The position numbers and the translations under genes were made by a program. From contig NZ_CP038636.1 in assembly GCF_004768545.1 (NCBI RefSeq), positions 806,001 to 870,000 on the forward strand: 64,000 nt of DNA. The letters are read 5' to 3'. Shown piece by piece: positions 56,867 through 64,000 of this stretch (its first letter is position 1; the number at the start of each line of letters is the position of its first letter). The stretch is from Cupriavidus oxalaticus (GTDB lineage Bacteria; Pseudomonadota; Gammaproteobacteria; Burkholderiales; Burkholderiaceae). The notes beneath the pieces are model-generated. The model was not told where the DNA came from, searched no databases, and was given only the letters and a program-made list of their open reading frames with translations.

Positions 56867-58141
56867 TTGAAGAATCTCGAACTAAACCAGCGCCGCGCCC
56901 TCGCCACGCCGCGCGGCGTCGCTGTGATGTGTGACTTCTATGCAGAGCTTGCCGAGAATGCAACGCTGTGGGACGTGGAAGGCCGCGAATATACCGACTT
57001 TGCCTGCGGCATTGCCGTACTCAACACCGGCCATCGCCATCCGCGTGTGATACATGCGGTGGCCTCGCAGCTCCAGCGCTTTACCCACACGGCCTACCAG
57101 ATCGTGCCATATGAAAGCTACGTCAGCCTGGCTGAGCGCATCAACGCACTGGTGCCGATCGGCGGCCTGAAGAAGACCGCGCTGTTCACTACCGGCGCTG
57201 AAGCGGTGGAAAACGCCATCAAGATCGCCAGGGCGCATACCGGGCGCGCAGGCGTCATAGCATTCTCCGGCGGCTTCCATGGCCGAACCCTGCTCGGCAT
57301 GGCGCTGACCGGAAAGGTTGCGCCTTACAAGGTCGGCTTCGGCCCGTTCCCGGCGGACGTGTATCACGCGCCGTTCCCCTGCGAACTCCACGGCGTGAGT
57401 TCCGAAAAGTCGATGCAGGCGCTGGAGTCCCTGTTCAAGACCGATGTGGATCCGCAGCGCGTCGCCGCCATCATCATTGAGCCCGTCCAGGGCGAGGGTG
57501 GCTTCCACCCGGCACCGATGGACTTCATGCAAAAGCTTCGCGTGCTGTGCGACCGGCACGGCATCCTGCTGCTCGCCGACGAAGTGCAGACGGGATTCGC
57601 CCGCACGGGCAAGATGTTCGCGATGTCGCACTACACGGTGCAGCCAGATCTGATCACCATGGCCAAGAGCCTCGCCGGCGGCATGCCACTCTCCGCGGTC
57701 TGTGGCCGTGCCGAGGTCATGGATGCAGCGCTCCCCGGAGGTCTGGGCGGCACCTACGCTGGCAACCCGTTGGCGGTAGCTGCCGCGCATGCCGTGATCG
57801 ATGTTATCGAGGAAGAACGGCTATGTGAGCGCGCCACGGCGCTGGGCAAGCAACTGAAGTCAGCGCTGGAGCAAGCCGCCGACGGCTGCCCGGCGATCGC
57901 TGATATCCGTGGGCTAGGCTCGATGATCGCGGTGGAGTTCCATGACCCCGAAACCGGCGAGCCGAGCGCGGAGATTGCCAAACTGGTACAGCAGCGCGCC
58001 CTCGCCGCCGGACTGATCCTGCTGAGTTGCGGCACGTATGGCAACACGATCCGCTTCCTCTATCCACTCACCATCCCGCAAGCACAATTCGATGCCGCAC
58101 TCGCGGTGCTGACGCAAGTGCTGGCCGGGCTGGCCGGATAA
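56867..58141 (+). CDS. gabT: 4-aminobutyrate aminotransferase
   Basis: A 424-residue class III aminotransferase that converts GABA and 2-oxoglutarate to succinate semialdehyde and glutamate. Landmarks are TGAEAVENAIKIAR, FSGGFHGRT, LLADEVQTGFARTGKMF and the PLP lysine in ITMAKSLAGGMPLSAV. I choose the TTG start at 56867 because AAGGAGA lies 6 bp upstream and the size fits the family. The longer frame from 56774 is unlikely. It is followed by gabD at 12 bp. Confidence 0.92.
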   Translation: MKNLELNQRRALATPRGVAVMCDFYAELAENATLWDVEGREYTDFACGIAVLNTGHRHPRVIHAVASQLQRFTHTAYQIVPYESYVSLAERINALVPIGGLKKTALFTTGAEAVENAIKIARAHTGRAGVIAFSGGFHGRTLLGMALTGKVAPYKVGFGPFPADVYHAPFPCELHGVSSEKSMQALESLFKTDVDPQRVAAIIIEPVQGEGGFHPAPMDFMQKLRVLCDRHGILLLADEVQTGFARTGKMFAMSHYTVQPDLITMAKSLAGGMPLSAVCGRAEVMDAALPGGLGGTYAGNPLAVAAAHAVIDVIEEERLCERATALGKQLKSALEQAADGCPAIADIRGLGSMIAVEFHDPETGEPSAEIAKLVQQRALAAGLILLSCGTYGNTIRFLYPLTIPQAQFDAALAVLTQVLAGLAG

Positions 58142-58153
58142 AGGGGGAAAACC

Positions 58154-59605
58154 ATGCGACTCCAACAACCCGCACTGCTGTGCAATGCCTGCCTGATCGA
58201 CGGCGAATGGGCACAAGCCGCGAGCGGTGCCGTGCTGCATGTACATAACCCGGCCACGCACGAGCTGGTTGGCACCGTCCCGGACTGCGGCGCTGCAGAG
58301 ACGCAGCAGGCAGTAGATGCCGCGGCTCGCGCGCTACCGGCCTGGCGCGACCTGACCGGCAAGGCCCGCGCCGCGGTGCTGCGACGCTGGGCCGACCTGA
58401 TGCTGGCCCATCAGGAGGACCTGGCGCAGATCATGACCGCCGAGCAAGGCAAGCCGCTCGCGGAGGCGCGCGGCGAAGTCGCCTACGCGGCGTCCTTCCT
58501 GGAATGGTTCGGCGAAGAGGCCAAGCGCGTCGATGGCGATGTCCTGTCAAGCCCGCGTCCCAGCCAGAGGCTGCTTGTGCTGCGCCAGCCAGTAGGCGTT
58601 TGCGCGGCGATCACGCCCTGGAACTTCCCGGCTGCCATGATCACCCGCAAGGCCGGCCCTGCGCTTGCAGCGGGATGCACGATGATCGTGAAGCCAGCGG
58701 AGCAGACGCCGCTGACCGCCCTGGCGCTCGCCGTGCTGGCCCAGGAAGCCGGCGTGCCGCGCGGGGTACTGCAGGTGGTCACCGGCGACCCCGTGCAGAT
58801 CGGCAACGTACTCTGCGCAAGCCCGGTGGTGCGCAAGCTGAGCTTCACCGGCTCGACCGCCATCGGCAAGCTGCTGATGTCGCAATGCGCCGGCACCGTC
58901 AAGAAGCTGTCGCTGGAACTCGGTGGCAACGCACCCTTGATCGTGTTTGATGATGCAGACCTGGACCGCGCCGTCGATGGCATACTGGCGTCGAAGTTCC
59001 GCAACAGCGGCCAGACCTGCGTTTGCGCCAATCGCGTCTATGTCCATGAGTCCATCTATGATGAGGTGGCAAGCCGGCTGGTCCGGGCCGTTGGCGCGCT
59101 GTCGGTAGGCCATGGCATCGACCGCGGTGTAACGCAAGGCCCTCTGATCGATGCTGATGCCGTCGCCAAGGTGGAAGGCCATATCGCCGATGCGGTCAGG
59201 CATGGCGCCCGCGTGTTGATCGGTGGCCGGCGCCACGCGCTTGGAGGCACCTTCTTCGAACCTACTGTGCTGGCCAATGCCACCGCAGGCATGCGGGTCG
59301 CGCGCGAGGAAACCTTCGGTCCGCTTGCCCCCCTGTTCCGGTTCCGGGACGACCAGGAAGTTATCGCGATGGCCAATGACACCGAATCCGGGCTCGCCGC
59401 TTACTTCTTCTCTCGGGACATCGGCAGGATATGGCGCGTGGCTGAGGCCCTGGAATACGGCATGGTCGGCATCAATACCGGACTGATCTCGAACGAAGTC
59501 GCACCATTCGGCGGCGTCAAGCAATCCGGGCTTGGGCGCGAAGGCTCGCGCTATGGCATTGATGAGTACCTGGAAATGAAGTACCTCTGTATGGACTTCG
59601 ACTGA
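58154..59605 (+). CDS. gabD: Succinate-semialdehyde dehydrogenase
   Basis: A 483-residue NAD(P)-dependent aldehyde dehydrogenase. The general-base Glu lies in LELGGNAPLIV and the nucleophile in SGQTCVCANRVYV (about residue 287); cofactor contacts are TPWNFPAAMITRK and GSTAIGKLL. The position directly after gabT shows it completes GABA degradation to succinate. A weak hairpin (GCCGAC...GTCGGC, 59628-59659) follows. Confidence 0.94.
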   Translation: MRLQQPALLCNACLIDGEWAQAASGAVLHVHNPATHELVGTVPDCGAAETQQAVDAAARALPAWRDLTGKARAAVLRRWADLMLAHQEDLAQIMTAEQGKPLAEARGEVAYAASFLEWFGEEAKRVDGDVLSSPRPSQRLLVLRQPVGVCAAITPWNFPAAMITRKAGPALAAGCTMIVKPAEQTPLTALALAVLAQEAGVPRGVLQVVTGDPVQIGNVLCASPVVRKLSFTGSTAIGKLLMSQCAGTVKKLSLELGGNAPLIVFDDADLDRAVDGILASKFRNSGQTCVCANRVYVHESIYDEVASRLVRAVGALSVGHGIDRGVTQGPLIDADAVAKVEGHIADAVRHGARVLIGGRRHALGGTFFEPTVLANATAGMRVAREETFGPLAPLFRFRDDQEVIAMANDTESGLAAYFFSRDIGRIWRVAEALEYGMVGINTGLISNEVAPFGGVKQSGLGREGSRYGIDEYLEMKYLCMDFD

Positions 59606-59888
59606 CACCCAGCCAGCAAATACCGATGCCGACGGCCGCAACACAGCCGGTCTGTCGGCAAGCGGAACCGATCGCTTTCTCGCCACCGTGATGCCGGCCG
59701 CAGGAAGCGACCTCATCTTCGGACAGGCGCGGACGCACGCCATCCCTCCAGATGCCACGTGCCGGTTCCATCAACTATTCCGGATTGGCTCTTTTTGGGA
59801 CTTCGGATGTTCCTTAAGCTAATCAGGCATCTACCCCCGACTTGACCGGAACGAGTCAAGCCTTCACACAGTTCAACGAGGAAAATCC

Positions 59889-60161
59889 ATGTCGAATTCT
59901 GGTGGCGCCCTGCGCGAAATTGACAGCCTGATGGTCCCCCCCACCACTGCCGCCGGCGAGCCGGCAGCTTCACCGGGAAAGATTGAAGAACGCCTGAAGA
60001 AGGCGAAGAAGAAGGTCGCGGACGTGCAGTACGTTGTCGTGGAAAAAAGCCGCCACACGGCCCGCGTCGCAGACGACTATGTTCATGAACGCCCCTGGAC
60101 AGCCATCGGCGTCGCCGCCGCCGTCGGCGTACTCATCGGCTGGCTTATCGACAGGAGATAA
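59889..60161 (+). CDS. DUF883 (ElaB/YqjD-like) membrane-anchored protein
   Basis: A 90-residue protein: Lys-rich amphipathic middle (KIEERLKKAKKKVADVQY), TARVADDYVHERPW, and a C-terminal membrane helix (TAIGVAAAVGVLIGWLI) ending in RR. This matches DUF883 proteins, some of which bind ribosomes at the inner membrane in stationary phase. ACGAGGA precedes the start. It is probably monocistronic. Confidence 0.9.
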   Translation: MSNSGGALREIDSLMVPPTTAAGEPAASPGKIEERLKKAKKKVADVQYVVVEKSRHTARVADDYVHERPWTAIGVAAAVGVLIGWLIDRR

Positions 60162-60276
60162 GCGCGGGCACTATCCACGATACAACTGACCCCGACAGCA
60201 AACCAGAACCGGATACTGCCGGGCTTCCGGCACTCCAGCCAGGGCATTACCTGCTGCCTGAACCGCGAGAAGAATC

Positions 60277-61398
60277 ATGAACCGATTTGCCCGTTTCACC
60301 CTGCTCAATAGCCTGCTGCTTGCTGCCAGCCTAACAAGCGGCACGGCCCATGCCCAGCTTGCCCCCGCCACCGTCGCGGCCGACCATGCAAGCATTGCCG
60401 GCCAGGCGCGCAAGGCCAATATCGTCATTGTCGGCACGGGTGGAACCATCGCCGGCGCCGGTGCTGCTGCCACCAATACCGCGGCCTATCAGTCGGCCGT
60501 AGTGCCGGTGGACAAGATCATCGCCTCGGTGCCAGAAATCTCCAAAGTGGCCAATGTCAAGGGCGAACAGGTGTTCCAGATCGGCTCGGAGAGCTTCAAT
60601 AACGAACGCCTGCTCAAGCTTGGCAAGCGCGTTTCCGCGCTGCTGAAGCAGCCAGACGTGGACGGCGTCGTGATCACCCACGGCACGGACACCATCGAGG
60701 AAACTGCCTACTTTCTCAACCTCACGATGAAGAGCGAAAAGCCGGTGGTGGTGGTTGGCTCGATGCGTCCCGGCACGGCGCTGGGTGCCGATGGCGCGCT
60801 CAATTTGTACGATGCCGTGCTGGTAGCTTCGAGCCCCGAGGCGAGAGGCAAGGGTACGCTGGTGGTGCTGAACGACGAAATCCACACCGGTCGCGACGTC
60901 ACCAAAGCCAACACATTCAAGGTCGAGACATTTCATTCCCCGTTCGGACCACTGGGTTACGTGGTCGAGGGCCGTAGCTTGTTCTTCCGCCTGCCCGCGC
61001 GCCCACATACCGTGCAGACCGAATGGGACATCGACAAGATCGACAAGCTGCCCGAGGTCGCGGTGGTATATGCCTATGGCAACGTCAACCCCGCAAGTGT
61101 AGAGGCGGCAGTCAGGCACGGCGCAAAGGCGATCGTCTATGCCGCCACCGGCAACGGCAGCGTGGGCGACTACATGGTCGAGCCGCTCAAGGCCGCTCGC
61201 GCAAAGGGGGTCCAGATCGTGCGCGCGTCGCGCACCGGCGGTGGCGTGGTGGTCCGCAACGCAGAGCAACCTGATGACAAGTACGGCTGGCTCGTGACTG
61301 ATGACCAGATCGCGCAAAAGGCCCGCATCCTAATGGCTCTGGCGCTGACCAGTACCAGCGACGACAAGGAACTGCAGAAAATCTTCTGGAAGTACTGA
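60277..61398 (+). CDS. ansB: Periplasmic type II asparaginase
   Basis: A 373-residue L-asparaginase II / glutaminase-asparaginase family enzyme. A signal peptide is clear (MNRFARFTLLNSLLLAASLTSG... cut after AHA near residue 27). Catalytic threonines are in GTGGTIAGAG (about 51-60) and THGTDTIEETAYFL (about 136-149), with VVGSMRPGTALGADG after. It deamidates asparagine, and perhaps glutamine, in the periplasm. The aspartase gene nearby could take the product on to fumarate. Confidence 0.9.
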   Translation: MNRFARFTLLNSLLLAASLTSGTAHAQLAPATVAADHASIAGQARKANIVIVGTGGTIAGAGAAATNTAAYQSAVVPVDKIIASVPEISKVANVKGEQVFQIGSESFNNERLLKLGKRVSALLKQPDVDGVVITHGTDTIEETAYFLNLTMKSEKPVVVVGSMRPGTALGADGALNLYDAVLVASSPEARGKGTLVVLNDEIHTGRDVTKANTFKVETFHSPFGPLGYVVEGRSLFFRLPARPHTVQTEWDIDKIDKLPEVAVVYAYGNVNPASVEAAVRHGAKAIVYAATGNGSVGDYMVEPLKAARAKGVQIVRASRTGGGVVVRNAEQPDDKYGWLVTDDQIAQKARILMALALTSTSDDKELQKIFWKY

Positions 61399-61414
61399 GA
61401 TTGCCGCTGTCGCC

Positions 61415-61441
61415 ATGCTTGCCCGCGCAGCGGGCAAGCAT
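61415..61441. terminator. Perfect hairpin between asparaginase and LysR genes
   Basis: ATGCTTGCCCGC (61415-61426) and GCGGGCAAGCAT (61430-61441) form a 12-bp perfect stem with a 3-nt loop between two convergent genes. It is a probable bidirectional terminator, although no long T-tract follows. Confidence 0.8.
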
Positions 61442-61485
61442 ATTCGCATGATACAGGCGCGGGACCCGGCAATCGACAGGCCAGG

Positions 61486-62454
61486 CTACGACCGCACGCC
61501 CCATCCCCCAATTTCCGCGGGCTTGCCGGCCGCCATCAACTTCGGCCCGGCTGCGTGGCTGAGAAAGGTCCAGAGTTCATCGACCAGCGGCTTTGACGAG
61601 GCTGCCGAGCGGTATAGCCGAATGTCCAGGCTCGTCGCCCAGGCAGCGGGCCCCGCCACCACCAGCGTGCCAGCATTCAATTCGTCGGCGACGCAGCTTT
61701 CGGGAAGCCAGCCAACGCCATGTCCCGCCACGACCATGGCTTTCAGCGCCTCGGACATATGCGTCTCGAAGCAACGCTGCAGCGCGTATGGCTGCGGTGC
61801 ATTGAGCAAGATCATCTCGACCACGTTGCCAAGGAACGCACCCGATGAGTACGCCATGAAGGGCAACGGCTTGCCACTGGTTCCAGGCAAGCGGAAGATC
61901 GGCTCGCCATGCTCGTCCGGCGCGGAAAACGGCAAGATCCGCTCCACCCCCAGCATCAGGAACGGAAAGCTATTCGGGTCGAGCAGGATTGGCAGATGCT
62001 GATGGTGGTATCCCAGCAGGATGTCACAGTCATCGTCCACCAGTTGCTGGACGCCCTCCGGCACGTTTACGGCATGCACGCAGGCGCTCAACACACCAAA
62101 GCGATCGTGCAGCGATTTGAGCCAGGTAGGGAAGAAAGTGAATACCAGGGTATGCGCGACTGAAAAGCGAATGACCTTGTCTTTATCGCCCAGCGGCTGG
62201 CGGCTGCTGAGCAATGCGCGTGCTGCGTACGCGTCACGCAACAGGTCCGCGGCCAGGCGCCGGAACAGCCAGCCCGCCGTCGTCAGCGTTGCCGGGTGCA
62301 CGCTCCGGTCTACCAGGCTGATGCCCAGCCATTCTTCGAGCGCCATGATGCGACGGCTGAGCGCCGACTGAGTGATATGGCGGTCGCCTGCGGCACGCGA
62401 GAAGCTGCGCGTTTCAGCCAAGCACAGGAAGTCTTCAAGCCACTTGATTTCCAT
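61486..62454 (-). CDS. LysR-family transcriptional regulator
   Basis: A 322-residue LysR protein starting MEIKWLEDFLCLAETRSFSRAA, with HTH residues up to about 60 (ITQSALSRRIMALEEWLG). The effector domain includes VDDDCDILLGYHHQH and GHGVGWLPESCV. A Met six codons upstream (62472) is a possible start. Its target may be the divergent aspA, 311 bp away, or the asparaginase gene. I did not find a clear T-N11-A box. Confidence 0.88.
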   Translation of the reverse strand: MEIKWLEDFLCLAETRSFSRAAGDRHITQSALSRRIMALEEWLGISLVDRSVHPATLTTAGWLFRRLAADLLRDAYAARALLSSRQPLGDKDKVIRFSVAHTLVFTFFPTWLKSLHDRFGVLSACVHAVNVPEGVQQLVDDDCDILLGYHHQHLPILLDPNSFPFLMLGVERILPFSAPDEHGEPIFRLPGTSGKPLPFMAYSSGAFLGNVVEMILLNAPQPYALQRCFETHMSEALKAMVVAGHGVGWLPESCVADELNAGTLVVAGPAAWATSLDIRLYRSAASSKPLVDELWTFLSHAAGPKLMAAGKPAEIGGWGVRS

Positions 62455-62765
62455 GATGGAACTACTCGACATCGGGTTGGGACGCGCGGTCTATGGCTCA
62501 TCATACGGCAAGGCATACTCGCGCAAATCGGTGGAACCCCGATAGTCCGATGCTAAATTCGCGGCCCCCTATTCCAAAATCGCAACATCTCTTTGCCGCC
62601 CTGGCCAGTCAGCGTAGCGCCCCGCTCGCGCCGGGAACTGCCTTTCCCTGCCGGCATGCGAATCTCGCCGCGCCTGATGACAAATTCGCATGACGTTCGT
62701 AAGCCGCCATGGCAATGCATAAGCTTGGCCTCCTCTCATGACGCCCTTTGGCGAGGAGCACACCG

Positions 62766-64000
62766 ATGACCGCCGGACCCTTCAGAACCGAACATGATCT
62801 CCTGGGCGATCGCAACGTCCCAGCCGATGCCTACTACGGTGTGCATACCCTGCGCGCAGTGGAGAACTTCCCGATTACCGGCACGCCGATCTCCATCTAC
62901 CCGGAGCTCATCAAGGCACTGGCCTACATCAAGCAGGCCGCCGCGCTGGCCAACCATGAGCTTGGCCTGCTCGACGATGAGCGCTGCGATGCCATCGTCA
63001 CGGCGTGTGCCGAACTCGTCGGCGGCAAACTGCATGAGCAATTCGTGGTCGATGTGATCCAGGGCGGCGCCGGGACCTCGACCAACATGAACGCCAACGA
63101 AGTCATCGCCAATCGCGCGCTGGAATTGCTGGGGCACGAGAAAGGCCAGTACCAATTCCTACACCCGAACGAGCAGGTCAATATCGGGCAGAGCACCAAT
63201 GACGTCTATCCGTCCGCACTGAAGATCGCGACGTGGTTCGGCATTCTGGGGCTGGTGGATGCCATGGGCGTGCTGCGCCGCGCCTTCGAACAGAAGGCCG
63301 ATGAATTCAAGCATGTCCTGAAAATGGGGCGCACCCAGTTGCAGGATGCCGTACCCATGACGCTGGGCCAGGAGTTCAGCACGTATGCCGTGATGCTTGG
63401 TGAAGACGAGGAGCGACTGCGCGAAGCCGCCCTGCTGATCTGCGAAATCAACATGGGTGCAACCGCGATCGGCACCGGTATTACCGCGCACCCGGACTAC
63501 GCGCCGCTGATCCTGAAACGGCTCAGGGAAATCACCGGCATTCCGCTCGTGACGGCCCCTAACCTGATTGAGGCGACCCAAGACTGCGGCGCGTTCGTGC
63601 AACTGTCAGGTGTGCTAAAGCGCGTGGCGGTCAAGCTGTCGAAGACCTGCAACGACCTGCGCCTGCTTTCCAGCGGCCCGCGAGCCGGCCTGGGCGAAAT
63701 CAACCTGCCGCCGATGCAGGCGGGGTCGAGCATCATGCCCGGCAAGGTGAATCCCGTCATCCCCGAAGTGGTCAACCAGATCGCATTCGAGGTGATCGGC
63801 AATGACATCACGGTCAGCTTCGCCGCGGAAGCGGGCCAGCTGCAACTCAACGCCTTCGAGCCAATCATCGCGCACAGCCTCTTCAAGAGCGTGAGCCATC
63901 TGCGCAACGGCTGCCTGACCCTGGCGGAGCGCTGCGTCAGCGGCATCACCGCCAATGAAGAGCGCCTGCGGGCCACGGTCGAGAACTCCATTGGCATCGT
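62766..64000 (+). CDS. aspA: Aspartate ammonia-lyase (3' end outside window)
   Basis: The frame is open from ATG 62766 to the window end (about 411 codons of a usual 470). Landmarks are EHDLLGDRNVPADAYYGVHT, the GGAGTSTNMNANEVIANRA segment, NIGQSTNDVYPSALK, the EINMGATAIGTG strand and the fumarase/aspartase signature GSSIMPGKVNP near residue 323. It converts aspartate to fumarate and ammonia. CGAGGAG precedes the start. Confidence 0.93.
   Translation, partial: MTAGPFRTEHDLLGDRNVPADAYYGVHTLRAVENFPITGTPISIYPELIKALAYIKQAAALANHELGLLDDERCDAIVTACAELVGGKLHEQFVVDVIQGGAGTSTNMNANEVIANRALELLGHEKGQYQFLHPNEQVNIGQSTNDVYPSALKIATWFGILGLVDAMGVLRRAFEQKADEFKHVLKMGRTQLQDAVPMTLGQEFSTYAVMLGEDEERLREAALLICEINMGATAIGTGITAHPDYAPLILKRLREITGIPLVTAPNLIEATQDCGAFVQLSGVLKRVAVKLSKTCNDLRLLSSGPRAGLGEINLPPMQAGSSIMPGKVNPVIPEVVNQIAFEVIGNDITVSFAAEAGQLQLNAFEPIIAHSLFKSVSHLRNGCLTLAERCVSGITANEERLRATVENSIGI

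Overview
The window is high-GC DNA with short intergenic gaps and long co-directional operons. Its protein families (Liv-type ABC transporters, a TorF-type porin, a MocR-gabT-gabD locus, a 292-residue phosphoribulokinase) suggest a Burkholderiales beta-proteobacterium, probably Burkholderiaceae near Cupriavidus or Paraburkholderia. The genus is inferred. No rRNA, tRNA or CRISPR array was seen. The dominant theme is one-carbon metabolism: about 34 kb (18-52 kb) reads as a methylated-amine and formaldehyde oxidation island.

Layout. 1-8.1 kb: a branched-chain-type ABC uptake operon ending in an SDR and a thiamine-dependent E1 dehydrogenase that runs off the left edge. It is divergent from a FadR-type repressor, with two FadR-like operators between them. 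8.1-8.9 kb: a degenerate patch with a truncated VapC-type toxin and an (GGTT)11 microsatellite. 8.9-17.8 kb: a four-gene operon (EamA-type transporter, 91-aa wHTH-like protein, 36-aa membrane peptide, PLP decarboxylase) with a perfect 11-bp inverted repeat upstream, next to a NarX/NarL-like two-component pair, a PAS-PAS-GGDEF-degenerate EAL protein and a TorF-type porin.

18.0-29.7 kb (minus strand): a trimethylamine operon. In transcription order it encodes a GcvT-like C1 transferase, a small Cys-rich subunit, a 2Fe-2S flavin reductase, a heme-dependent N-demethylase-family subunit (together resembling the dmmDABC dimethylamine monooxygenase set), trimethylamine dehydrogenase, a DgcB-like membrane Fe-S protein, a leucine-rich-variant repeat protein, and ETF beta and alpha. 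A divergent sigma-54 activator probably controls it. TMA would be demethylated to DMA and MMA, releasing formaldehyde; electrons from the first step would go through ETF to the quinone pool.

32.0-51.9 kb: tetrahydromethanopterin/methanofuran formaldehyde oxidation and cofactor biosynthesis. This part holds an RFAP synthase-like gene, mtdB, an ATP-grasp gene, mch, a second ATP-grasp gene, a CitG-like gene, a FolB-like gene, an archaeal-type flavoprotein, a DHPS-like gene, a DUF447 gene, mfnB, a flavin reductase, mfnE/F/D-like genes, a HisA-like gene and fhcBADC. The formaldehyde-activating enzyme gene fae is absent from the window.

52-64 kb: a HAD phosphatase, an orphan phosphoribulokinase preceded by a 22-codon ORF with a strong ribosome site, broken integrase and SDR relics, a GabR-like MocR/gabT/gabD locus, a DUF883 protein, and a periplasmic asparaginase, LysR and aspartase (cut by the right edge).
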